Below are positions 46,301 to 59,100 of a stretch of 64,000 bases of DNA, in pieces. The DNA comes from Phorcus lineatus. Taxonomy: Eukaryota > Mollusca > Gastropoda > Trochida > Trochidae. Under the pieces are notes generated by a model that worked only from the letters and a program-made list of their open reading frames with translations, was not told where the DNA came from and made no database searches. The DNA is taken from the NCBI GenBank assembly GCA_921293015.1, contig OV121087.1:38798630-38862629 (forward strand), read 5' to 3'. Each line of letters opens with the position of its first letter. The first letter of the stretch is position 1. Both the position numbers and the translations under genes were made by a program.

Positions 46301-49300
46301 GGGTCAATGCGGGTCAAATCTTTCAATTATCGGTATTTTTGTTACGTTATGTGTCAATAGAAGGTAAAAACATTATGTGTTCACCTACTAAAATACATAT
46401 GGGACGATGTCAGTGTGACTTTTTCAATGTCACGTTATACAATTGTGTGTCATTGAAGTTGCGAATAGAAGAATAGAAATAGTTGGTGATAAATCAATAA
46501 ATCACGACATAAATAAAATAGATCTAACATAAAATGGTTCAGTCAAGATTTTATTCATTTTGTCTTTTTTCCCTAACCGTTATATAAATAAGCGTTATAG
46601 AACTAATTTCAAATAAACATATGTTTACGACTGTGCCTAAAAAAACAATAACTCAAAGTCACACAATTTAATAATGTGATATCATTTTTTTAGTAATAGT
46701 ATTTAAAAAGGATTATCTTGACGAATTATCCTACTTTGATTTGTCCAATTACCGATATAATAGAGAAACGTATACCTATAGTAATATGATTCATATGATG
46801 TATATTATCGGAGAAAATGTAATAAAGGATATTGTTTTGATGAAATGTGGCACATATTTATTCCATTTAGGTCTATAGTTGTAATCCTTCCCCGTGCACT
46901 TAACCGATTACGAGACCACCCTTCGTGTTTAACGTTTGGAGATGCAAAACACGTTGAACTAAGGAATCAAATTCATAAGAAGCTTAGTCCACATAGTGAT
47001 AATTTGCAAGTCAGTGAAAGTGTCATGTCTGGATAAGCATATATGCATGCATAAATATAGGTATTTGATATAATGCATAACATTTCATAAGTTAATTTTT
47101 AAAAAAGAAAACGAAATTGAAAAGGACCACGTTTTCGATACTTCGATTACAACACTCATGTTACATCGGTACCAGCGTCTATGCATGTTTTGTAGCTCTT
47201 GTCTCTCTACCTAGGTAATAAAAGTTAAATGATTTGAAATATACGATAAAAAGTAAAATTATGTGTTTAGTAATAAACCATTATATTTTAAAACTTCTTA
47301 CATCACAGCTTGCTAATATTAATGGTACATAATTGCTTTCATAACAATTGCTAAGTGCATTTTTAGATTTTTACTATATTCAATTTTCATAAATTAAATA
47401 AAATTGAATATATTAATTCATGGTAATGTCTATGAAAATAATTGTTAGAATTCATGTTACACTCAGTTTCGTTTTACATGGAACCTGTTGTGGTATATAA
47501 CTGTAGGCTATTCACAGATTTTTAATTTAATTTTTTAAATTTTTTATCACGGTTCGTTAAATATATATGTTGACAAAACAAAATATGAAAAGTGTTTACG
47601 GAAAAGTCATTTATTTGTTTATAAAACATCATAACGGCGGCCGACGTCTCAAACGAACAAATCACAAAGCGTGTATATTTCGTGGGAAATCTACAAGATA
47701 TGTACACGCTCTGTCTATACGGGAAACCTGTCAACGTTGACACTCAGGTTGAAAAATACATTGCTCTTACATTTCATTCCCTGAATTTAAATTAGATCAG
47801 CTGTGCCTGTTCTAAACGCAATACAAGACACAAAGGGGTCTCAGGGGGTGAATAAATTGGGCACTTTCCCACGTGGATCTTACCCGCTTGAGTGGTTCTG
47901 TATAAATTAAATTCGTCAAATGTTTTTTTGAGAAATATGACTGCGTTTTAAGTATATTTTATCTTAAATGTATTAATCAGTGACAAGCGTTATTTAGTTA
48001 ACCATGACTTCAAAAGATCGGTACATTTAGTTATTCGATTGCTTTTTAAAGGGATACTGTTTTTGATGAAGTTTTGTTTTGATCCATACGTGCTTAGATA
48101 CCATATAGATTGTATGCTGAATTCGAACCACATCATCTTGCTTGCATATTCATCCCTATTCAAAACTTCATATAGTCACACGTCCTGTTTACACAAACAC
48201 AATATATACACGTATAACATATTAAAAATTATCAACACAATCTTTGTGTGCCTTGTAAGATTTTTCAAGATGTTTTCAAGATTGAGTCATCTTGCACACA
48301 AGGCGCTTTATATTGTCCTGTTATAGATGGAAACTCTTGAACTTGTCTGACTACTGAATCGATCAACACTCAAGTGATAATTTCAGAATCAATTACATTC
48401 GATGAAAACGACATCAATAACTTTAGGCATGAATGAACCACACAATACAGAGTATAACTTTAACTAACAATTTATATCTCGTATATTTCTATGAAAAGCA
48501 GTAACATATACCGCACATATAATTTCTCAGAAACCCATCAAGCTAAAGCAGTTATGAATACACTGAGGTAAGTAAGATGAACATCGAGACAGAATCGACG
48601 CTTTTGAAATGCCCAACTTAACGTATTTGTCTCTTCTGGAAACTCTGTTGGTGGATAATATGTTGCAACTTAAACCCTAAGGCAACATTTCTTTCCCACC
48701 TTTCTTAGATTTTCTCTCTAAACAGGGGCGGATCATTTAATTTATTCCCAAGAAACCTCTGTTACTGGTGGAGCAGTTTCGGGGCTAGAAATACATACAT
48801 GTAATCCTGTTAGTTGTGCAATCAGCGATGTAATCCTAATTCGGTCTGCTCCCGTTAAGGAAACTTGATTTCCTTCATTTGTGCGATGCACACATTCCAC
48901 AAGACAGAAGTCAGGTGGAGCAAATGCGAAGGATAAACTGGGTATATCATATCCGCTGCGTAACGCTAAACATGGCATTGAGGTGGAGATATCTACTTTG
49001 ATAGATGTTACATTCTGCTTTGAATAGTTTTCCACCACACTCAGGATTTTCGAAACTCTTTTACTGAGCACTAAGATACACATAAGAATCATACGTTGAC
49101 ATTTGCTAAAGAGAAATCTTAGCACTATCAGAGCTTGGAAAATTAAGGTGAATTTTATTGTTGAAAATAAGGGTGAAATATGGTCCGATTGTTACAGAGG
49201 TTACGTGAGAATAAATGCTTCTATGAGTGTCTGTCGGAAGAAAATGCTTTCTTGCTGTTGACGAATAGTCCGACTGAAAAACTGTTGATGAAAAAAACAT

Positions 49301-51083
49301 CCAGGTTCAATCAGCCATATAAAACTGATAAACTGTTTCAATAAGACAAGAAAAAAATATCTCTTCATTACGTTATAGTTAGATATTTCATGAAGAGATG
49401 TTGCAAGAATAAAACACTTTTTCATAATACACATCGTATCTTGGAAATATTAATGTCAAAAATATGTTTTAGTTAACACAATTTATGAAAGGAAAACAAA
49501 GCATAAACAAAATGCTGTCGTCGAACCAAACAAACGTATCACACTTTCGCAAGGTAGAAAAGGGAGCAGTTATTATACAAATGGGTTTCCCGTTTGACCT
49601 TTTGATTATCGATATGCCTTTTAGTTACGTCAGTCAAAACATATCCATGGATAACAATATAATCATAAACAGAGAAAACACTTGATTAGTTAATTGTATT
49701 ATGATAATAAGAGGCCTTTTCGATTAGATATAATATAAATATAATATTTTTTTCATTAGATAACCTAAATCCATTACAAAGTTATTGAAAACTATAAAAA
49801 TAAACTTAGCATATTGACGGCAACATAATATATTAATGCCAAAAAGGGTAGAGACAACATAAAAACCAATATTTAAACATAGTCTTACGAAATAAGTCAA
49901 GAGCTTAAAATTTCCACAGGAGACTGATCGTTTTCATGAAATGTAATAAGGTTGAAATCCATTATAATGTAATGGTAACAACATTTGATCAATTTATTCG
50001 ATCATTATCTATAACCTTTGATAATTTTGGATAGTCATCTCAAACTACGTTTAAGATGGCTTTATTCAACGTATTTGATTTGATTTGTCATCCTGTAAAT
50101 AATAAGATTTGCTGAAAATAATAAAGTGGTTAAATGATCCCAACATGCGGTCAAAGAGAATTAGGCTCGAGGTCAAACATTTGGAAATCTTTTGCAAACG
50201 CCACTGACGTAAACGTTCTAATTGAAATTGATTGCTTCTTATGACAAACTGAAATTGATTGTTTCTTATGACAAACTCTCTTTGGAACCTAGATGTATTT
50301 GACGACAATCCACTCGATGGACATCAGATGGAAAGAACAATGTTACTATATCAATCGACATTTATATAGGAAATTGACTCAAGGTTAAACCAGTTTGGAC
50401 ATTTAAGAATCAAATGGAATGCAATAATTTGAATATCTTATAAATAACGATGCTGAGAAAAGGTCCATTGCAACGTCGATGACATCAGTCAGATTGCAGG
50501 TAGCTTTGTGTACTAATGAAATTTTATGTCACGTCCTTCGGCATGGGACGTTAACATAATGTCGCCATATGCAAATTCAACTAGTCATCTGAAACAATAC
50601 CTTTCATTTAGTTTCCGTAAAGAGATAGAAAAAATTGTTAATTTGTTATTTCAATTCTGAGACTCAACTCTATATCAGTTATTGTGAATACGAACGACTT
50701 TAAAGTGACATTTGTAAACAACAGGGGTACCATAGTGATTAAATGTTGGGAAAAGAGTTCACAATATAGATAAAAATTGACACTTCGTTGATGTATACAA
50801 CTTGTCCATCGACAACTTGTTACAAAATATTGATCGATGTCAAATTGTGTTAATGTACTGATCTAACATGCTAAAAAATAATGTTTGTTTACAACTTTGC
50901 TTTATTTCAGACCAGCTAACTTCTTACGATGTTCCTGAAGTTTCTTTGCCATACCTGATTCATCATACACTAAGAAATTCTTAAGAAGGTGTTGATGAGA
51001 ATTGTATGATGTTATTATAATATTCGCTAAGTTATGTAGAAACAATAACAGTTCGGATGATTTTTTTTAATGTCACAGAGATT
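46301..51083. other. Intergenic region between divergent genes
   Basis: AT-rich. A GC-richer spot near 47,635-47,745 (CGGCGGCCGACGTC) could be regulatory. ACGTCC-TTCGGCATG-GGACGT at 50,531-50,551 is a short perfect hairpin resembling repeat tails common in invertebrate genomes. Nothing else recognised apart from the weak ORF at 48,742. Confidence 0.3.
48742..49125 (-). CDS. Unrecognised 127 aa open frame, probably not a gene
   Basis: This is the longest minus-strand ORF outside the transposase. The C-terminal two thirds are compositionally protein-like (SLSFAFAPPDFCLVECVHRT, then VSLTGADRIRITSLIAQLTG). The N-terminal hydrophobic stretch (ILMCILVL) follows a basic start. Its TAA stop lies inside an AATAAA word. 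I recognise no family, no splice sites clearly extend it, and ORFs of 100+ residues occur by chance in this window. It could be a lineage-specific exon or a decayed mobile-element gene. Confidence 0.15.
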   Translation of the reverse strand: MLRFLFSKCQRMILMCILVLSKRVSKILSVVENYSKQNVTSIKVDISTSMPCLALRSGYDIPSLSFAFAPPDFCLVECVHRTNEGNQVSLTGADRIRITSLIAQLTGLHVCISSPETAPPVTEVSWE

Positions 51084-51530
51084 CTTAAAGAACCACTCCG
51101 TGAGTTCTTGGAGTCATATATGCCAAACTTAATCAATGGTGTCATTTGATCGCAAAGTATCGATTGTTACCAAAAAGACACATTTTAAAGCTTACTGATT
51201 TTTTTACACTGACAAAATGAAGGTAGAAGGTCGCAATTATGATCGAAAACCGGACATCGGCGCGCGTCAAATAGTCAAACGTAATTTTGGATACTTATCT
51301 AAAACAGCCAGGAGGGCAGTTAGGAGTTGATAGTGTTTGTTAGGTTATGTAACTAAAATCCATGTGTATTGGAGTGATATCTTCATGGAAAACCAGTATT
51401 TGTCATATATATGTCTTTACGACATGAAAAGTTAAGATGTTTTGATATTATATCACCACATATGCCATTTAATTAGGTTCGTATCAAAGGTAAATAATAT
51501 GTTATGAAAATCACGGAGTGACTCTTTAAA
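51084..51530. mobile_element. MITE-like element, 447 bp
   Basis: Terminal inverted repeats: CTTAAAGAACCACTCCGTGA (51084-51103) and TCACGGAGTGACTCTTTAAA (51511-51530). The inner part at 51230-51298 carries GATCGAAAACCGGACATCGG and GCGCGC. No coding capacity. Confidence 0.65.
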
Positions 51531-52545
51531 AAAGGTTGATAATGTCAAAGCGAACCGATGCTTGTGAGATTTGCAAAAGAAATACTGAAATGCTGAGTAA
51601 CTGTATGAAATCATAAAACAGCTGATGCAGATCATGGGCTCAGGGTGACTCATGGCTGTCCATATACACGAGTCGCGGTATAAAATGTTCGTCAATAAAC
51701 TTATGGTAGAGATACGAGTCATTTAGATAGTGAGGAAATTAAATATTCTTATTATTGAGGTAAGAGTATCTGGATTAGTACAAATGCTACCTGACTGAAT
51801 TGGCGATGTTGCCTGTGTCTGATTTTTTTAATTTAACACAATTTTATTTCCAGAAAACATGTAGTACACAGCAAATTTGAAAAAATACAAACTATAATGA
51901 AAAAGGAATATCAAACAGACTAAGGCCGCCTATATAAATGCTTCTCCTAATACAAATATAACATATAAGGTTATAAGTACATTTATGGAAATAATTTTAA
52001 CTACGCAAGTCAAAAAAACCCAATTCAATTGTACAAGTAAGTTGCCTGTATCTGAGGGTGTGGATTCGAATCTAAAACTAGTCTATCCATCTGTTTGTGT
52101 CTCGCTTTCGGATTATTTTCTTGAACGAATCGTGATATATTTTATTGACGGGGTTATTAGAGAATTTTACCGTTAATCGAGTACTGAGTCCGGATGCGGT
52201 TGTTAACTGTAAGTACTGTACACAAAGGCGGAGTTTATCAATGTACGACATATATTTTTACTCAATGAATAATTGTTAATTTCCCTTATGTTAAAAGGGA
52301 AGATTGATCGAAGCTTTTGTTTATGAAATTTTGGTGTATGGCAGTATGCCATAAATGCTCTCTTTATACCTTCCTGACTTACATCTAAACAGTCCAAATT
52401 ATGGAATGTTCTTGTTTTCAATGATAATCGGAAAACGGTCATAGTAATGTTACGAAGTTGAATTTGAGCGTCAAATTTACATGTAACTTTTTTAAATTAC
52501 CTACTCAACACTACCAACCCGTGTTTGTTTTAGCGTCTGCTATAA

Positions 52546-52759
52546 ATAAGTTTTCAAAATTACGTTTGAGTTATTGGTGCGCGCCACTGTCCGGTTTTCG
52601 ATCACAAAACGCGACTTAAACCTGTTTATTTGGCACATACGGAACACATAAGCTTTATGGTACTGATTTTTAGGTAAATCCACTACTCCTCAATAATATA
52701 GCACCATTTATAAAGGTTGACATATTTGAACCGAACAACATATTCTGTGCCCCTTTAAG
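52546..52759. mobile_element. Inverted partial second copy of the 51.1 kb MITE
   Basis: Reverse-complemented, this segment follows the left 215 bp of the 51,084 element. It starts CTTAAAGGGGCACAGAATATG-like at 52759 and reaches GATCGAAAACCGGACAGTGG and AACGTAATTTTG at 52546. The 71 bp at 52546-52616 is the best-matching part. The other end of this copy is unclear. Confidence 0.6.
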
Positions 52760-52929
52760 ATCTTTGAAATGCAAACAATTCCAACATACAAACTTAAAAC
52801 TTGAAATAGAATAAAAACCAATCCGCTAATAGTTAACATAAAATACTAAGTCGATCATTTTAAAAACACACTTATTTACTGATTTGAACTTAATAAGCTT
52901 TCTCTGACAGAGAACGAAAATTTGGTATC

Positions 52930-53126
52930 GCTTCTGATATTTTACGTGCGATTCCAGTATCGCAACGGGCACCTGCTACATAAAACTCCGAACAGCGTTC
53001 TGTGATCTTGCAGGTGAGTCTATGGGGAGAAACCTACGATGCGTGGAGCTTCGTCACCGGAAGTCTCTTTGAAAAGGCCGCCGCCATTTTTCTGGAAGAA
53101 ACGTGATAAAGATATCAACATCGAAA
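52930..53126 (+). promoter_or_regulatory. RanGAP1 proximal promoter / 5' UTR
   Basis: This GC-richer stretch precedes the RanGAP1 start codon. It contains an ETS-type CCGGAAGT at 53057-53064 and a YY1-type GCCGCCATTTT at 53080-53090, 37-47 bases before the ATG. I see no TATA box. ETS plus YY1 near the start site is a usual arrangement for TATA-less housekeeping promoters, which fits a Ran-pathway gene. The transcription start is not defined by the sequence and is inferred to lie near the YY1 site. Confidence 0.55.
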
Positions 53127-56100
53127 ATGTCGACTTCTGCAATCGACGACGTAACAAATAAACTAGCCCAGGCCACTGTAGCACCGATTCATGAAGTCAG
53201 TTTCAAGGGAAAGGGCTTAAAACTCAACAAAGCCGAAGATGGTAAATAATTTTAACTTTTGAATGTGCCATTTTCTTTTAAAAGAATGTTTAAAGTCCTA
53301 GTTCAAAGTTTTAAAGTAAATGTTGAATGGACATTTCCGATTTATTATTTTTTGAGTATTTGTAGTTACTGAACTAGATATTTTTCATGGAAGTTGATTT
53401 ATTCAAAATCATATGAAAAGCCAAAAATAGAAAAGAGATCAAGAAGAAATCGAAGGAATTAAATATCTTAAAAGTAAAAGTTTTGACCATTACATATAAT
53501 ATATTGATGTTCAATCAGCGTTCTAATAAATATAATGTCACCCTGTTACGACAATGGTTTTGATTAATATTTCTATGAAGTAAAAATAATAAAAATAGTA
53601 AAAATACTGTGCTATGTTGTTTAAGAAAGAGAATTCTTGACATTTTGCAAATTTAAGATATGGTGTCTTATTATCAATCTACAACATTTAAAAAATATAT
53701 AAGAATTATCGGTGGCTTGAAATAAAAAAAAAAATAGAACAATTTATGATAACTATTTTGTTAATTGTAGGTGATATAAAACATAATGAAAACAATATTC
53801 TTAAATCTTAATTTTGCAATTTCTCCAGCAAAAGAAATTGTGGATGCCATTGAGAAGAGTGAACAGATGACATCACTTCAGATGATGGGAAACACTCTTG
53901 GTGTGGAGGCTGCTGAGGAAATTGCAAAAGCTCTCTCAAAACATCCTGAATTTGAAGTATGAAATATCATTTTAATTTATTTTCATTCTTTTTGTTGGAG
54001 ATTTTTTTTATATGTTCAACTTTATCTTGCCCACTAAAATGATCACAAATGTGGAAAATTGTATATAACAAAGTCCTATGAAATTATAAAGTTTCATTCA
54101 TTTCACAAATTCCTCAGAAATATTATGTGCTTTGATAATCTATAATTCTATTGCAGTAAAAAAAAGTTGTTTTGCTAATAGTGTGACTGTATTTTGCATT
54201 TTAATGATGAGAAATGTATTTCTACCTTCAGAGAGCGCGGTGGAGTGATATGTTCACTGGCAGATTGAAAAGTGAAATACCAAAGGCTCTGGTTTGTTTT
54301 TTACCACATATATTGTCATTCCATTATAGAATTTCTTCAAGCAAATCTGCTAACTTTCCCAACCATTCTTAGTTATTACTTGTGAAGTATTAAAATCTTT
54401 GTGCACGTCTGGAAATAAATTATTTTACTTCACCTTTAGTTTTCTAAGAGTTTGAAAAACCAAGAATAATAACCTGGGTTCAGTTATATGGTTGTAAGTT
54501 ATATTATTTTAATTACATAATCTGAAATATAGTTTCTGATTTCTGGTATATTCATTTTAAAACGTTTGTTTATGTGGAAGATGGTGAATCCTTAATCCTA
54601 AATCCTAAGTTAATCTAATTGGCTGAGCATCCTTGTCACTTGCCGATCAAGCTGACAGTTGCTAATTTCAAAGCTGGCCTATTTCAGAAACACCTAGGAG
54701 CAGGTATTCAGACTGCAGGTGCCAAGTTGGTGGAGCTGGACCTGAGTGACAATGCATTCGGACCTAACGGTGTGGAGGGGCTGGTGGATCTTCTCAAGAG
54801 CAGCAGCTGCTACACACTGCAGGAACTCAGGCTCAACAACAATGGGCTCGGCATCACCGGTGGCAAGGTTAGTCATAATTACCATATATTATACCGAATA
54901 TCATATCTAATATTCAACAAGATATCTGGATAATGATTTCTTCATTGATAAATTCATCTAATGAAGGAGTAAGCATTTACTCCGAAATATTATTGTTTTC
55001 TCATTAAAGAAGTTGTTACCCAGAAAATCGTGTCTTTTTTATGTATATATCATTTCTAAATGACCTTAAAAGATTTACTTTTCAACAGTTTCACATGTTG
55101 CACCGACTATTATTCTTTATTTCGTCCCTTGTAACATTAGCCCCTACAACTTCAAAAAATTTCTGTTAGAATAAGAGGTGTTTCACCTTTCACCCCTGCA
55201 AGCCAAAAATCAGGCTAAAAACTATTTGTATCTGGTTTCTTGAAGGTAAAATGGTGCTATTCATCATATAGAAAATTGTTGGTTTTTTTCTGCTAAATAT
55301 TGTCAAATCATCCTTGAGGCCCTGGGCAGGTATCCAAACTTATTAACATAAGGAATAATCCATGATTAGACAGAGGCGAAAGAATGTCCTGGAATATTTC
55401 CAGACCAATAAGTGAAGGGTTTTGTTAAATTGCCTTAAAAACGGCAGGATGGGGGAAAAAAAACATTTATAAAACATGAGAATTTCCATAAAATTGTTAA
55501 AGATGCTGTTTTAAACAAAATGTTTGTGGGAAATTTATGACTATGGAAGTTAATTGATGACTTTGCATTTGTAGTTTAACTTTGAAGGAGACGTACTGTT
55601 ATGATGTTACATTATATTCTACACAAATTCAGATGCTGGCATCAAGTTTGATGGAATGTCACAAAAGTAGCACTGCCGCTGGGAAACCTCTTGCTCTCAG
55701 AATCTTCATATCTGGTCGAAACCGCCTCGAAAATGAGGGAGCAACCGCACTAGCAGAAGTATTTAAGGTATGCAAAGATTGGGATAACATGTAAGAAGGT
55801 GAAGTAGTAAAATTTGATCATTGTTATCAAGTTAACATCATAAATTTTTTATAATATACCGAAAAGACTAATATTTACATTATTGTACTTTTAAATGGGC
55901 AAATGAAGATCCTTTGATCCAAAATCCTGAAATTAAAGGAACATTTGGAAAAGACAAAATTCACATTTTAGGACCAACTTCCTGAAATGAAGCCCCTTAT
56001 TTAAAAAAGGATTGAATGTTGAAGGTCATCCTGAAATGAAGCAGATCATAGTTATTGTTGCCATGGTGAATATCTGCCTAGGTTTGACAAAAAAAATTAT

Positions 56101-59100
56101 TGTTTCAACTGTACAAGTAGTAAATAATAATTGCATACACAGACTAGATCAGGTTAGGTCACTGACCTTCCTGAAAACATGTAGCGGTAACATTGTGGTG
56201 TTATGGGGAGATAATCCCTTTAATCCTATCAACACAGCTTATCCTTGGATATTGTATCAAAACATAAGCGTTGTTTCCACAGGCAATTGGTACACTAGAG
56301 GAGCTGGCTATGCCACAGAATGGAATAAATCATCCAGGAATACTTGCTTTGGCTGACGCAGTCGCAGAGAACAAACGTTTACGAGTGCTAAATCTGAACG
56401 ACAATACATTTACAGAGAAAGGAGCCAAAGCAATAGCCAAGGTAAGAAAGAATCTTGGTTGTTTAAAGATATTTACTTTCATGAGGAAGAATTTGTCAGC
56501 TTACATCTGAGAACTGTTATACAATGCTGGAAGTAAGCCAAAGCTGATCCATCAATGCTGTTTAGTAGTTTATTGCACTTTCAATCAATCCTTACTCTTT
56601 TTTAGTGTAATTTTCTATGATGTCTTTTTTTAAAGATGTGAAATGGGATATACTAATATACATTGTCAAATTCTGTCCCACAAATCACTAAATATTTTTC
56701 AAATACTTTGGTAGACAAATATGATGTAACAGGATAGTGAATATTGTATTCTAAGAGATTATCCTTGTTTTCCAGGCCTTACCAAAACTTGAAAATCTAG
56801 AAGTTATAAATTTTGGAGACTGTCTGTTACGCACAGAAGGTGCAAAAGCTTTAGCAAAGGTTCTGAATGAGGGTCACAAAAAACTAAAGGTGAGTTTGTT
56901 TGCTATTTATGGTGTATTTTGTTTTACCAAATTGCATTTACATTTTCAGTCAAAACTTTAAAATATTTTATCCCCAATTAGGAACCTATCATATTTGTTC
57001 CTGTCAGTGATATATGATCGACTTACCCAAGATCATTTTATCTTTTCACTCAGTATAACAATATTTAAGCTTAAAATGGATTTAGCTCATCAGGCCTTAA
57101 ATGGGCTTATGGCCTGGCATCTGGCGTCTGTACTTCCGTGTGTAAACTTTTCACAATTTAGTCTTCTCCAGATCAAATGGCTCAAGAAGTCTGAAATCTT
57201 CTATATAGACTCCTTGACAAATAAGGTTTCTAATTATAAGTTTAGTGACCCTGTAAACCTAAAAAGGGCCTAAAACATATTTTCATCTGCTTCTTTAGTA
57301 GCAAAAGATCTAGAAAGCTGAAACCTATAGTGTACAGTCTCCTCAGCTGAAGAGGATTCTAATTAATAGACTTGGTCACCCTGTGACCGCTAATAGTGGC
57401 CACAAGGGTCATGCCCTTAAAACCTATCCTCATCATTTTCTCCTGAAGCAAAAGGCCAAGAAAGCTGAAACTTTGGTACAGACTCCTTGGCTGATTGGGA
57501 GTATGATTTAAAAATTTGGTGACCTTGTGACCCCCAATAAGAGCCACGTAGGCCACACCCTCAAAAGCTTAATTTTTTATGAAGTGAAAAGCGTAGAAAA
57601 CTGAAATCTTATGTACAGACTCCAAGCTCATGAGGAATTTAATAAATGTATCTGATGATCCTGTGACATCCATATGGTGACCCTATGACCATTTATTGAA
57701 TGAAATATAGATAGCCCAAAGGGCTGCAGAACCAATGGCTCTATTTGTTTCTTTTCCTCTCCAGGAGTTGATAATGTCAGGCAACGAGATCAGCAGTGCA
57801 GGGGCTAGCATAGTGGCTCAGAGTCTGGAGGACAAACACAGTCTGGAGAAACTGGACTTGAATGGTAGGTCATACAACTGCAACAGAATTTGATTGAGTT
57901 CAGTTGAATACATTTTTGTATGCATCTCTTCAAACATGAATAAAGAAAAATAGTATGTTAATGGATCTCTTAATCAAATCAAAATAATCAAATCATGTGA
58001 AAAATATTCGAAATGACGTAGAGTAGGTGACAATATTTTCAAATTTATTTTTATTTAAATTTTATATTTTTATTTAAATTGTATGCCAGTGTTGCTGATA
58101 GGTTAATAATGCAGAATAGCTTATTTTGAGCCCTTTGACCAATGAAAAAAATAATAAGCTTATTCTTATGAATTTGCCAGAGGAGTTTTTGATACCAAAT
58201 TAATCAGCGGCTGGGTTGATAACAAGCAAACACTTTCTGAGTAAAGTTGCACAGTATGATGTATAATAGTTACAAGGGTTCATAGATGAAAATTAAACAG
58301 TATAAAATATATACTCAACAAAACAAGTTAAGAAACAGTCCAATTTTCATTATCAAAGCAAAGTTAATGTATTAATGATGGAATATCACAATATTGAAAA
58401 TCAGGGTGGTCCTTAACTTATTTTGTTCAGTTTGTTGAAATGAATGTTATAATGTAAACTGTTAATATCTTAAGTCAAAAATTCAAAATGTTCAGAGAGC
58501 TGGTAGGTTATGTATTATTACAAGATAGATCTGTTGCTACTGTGAAGATACTTATTGAGTAACCCTATATCTGTTACAGCCAACATGCTGGGAGAAGATG
58601 GAATAGAACTAGTCAGAGGAGCAATGGAGGCAATTGGCAAGGAGGATGTTCTAGCATCGTTCAGGTAGATATTCACATTCTGGTTGAGAATTTAAATTTT
58701 TTTTTCAGGTTGATATTCTTTATTCTGGTTGAGAATTTAAATTTTTTTTTCAGGTTGATATTCTTTATTCTGATAAACATTCATTATTCTTGTGAATATT
58801 CACTATTCAGGTTATTATTCATTATTCAGGCAAATATTAATTACTCGGGTAAATATTCATTATTCAGATAAATATGTATTTATTATTCTGGTAAATATTT
58901 GTTACTCAGGTTAATATTCATTATTCTGGTAAATTTTCATTTTTGAGGTAACTTCTCATTACTCATTCATTATTCAGGTATATATTCATTACTCTGGGGG
59001 AAAAAATTCAGGTAAATACTTGACATTTGGTAAATTTGTCAGGTAAATATACATGTGAAGAAAAATATGTCTTTGACTGCAAACCTCTTCTGAAATATTC

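Noticed and set aside
54694-54885. Minus-strand 63 aa ORF
   Set aside because: Antisense of RanGAP1 exon 4.
56012-56356. 114 aa plus ORF overlapping RanGAP1 exon 6
   Set aside because: Mostly intron 5 in a different frame from the exon.
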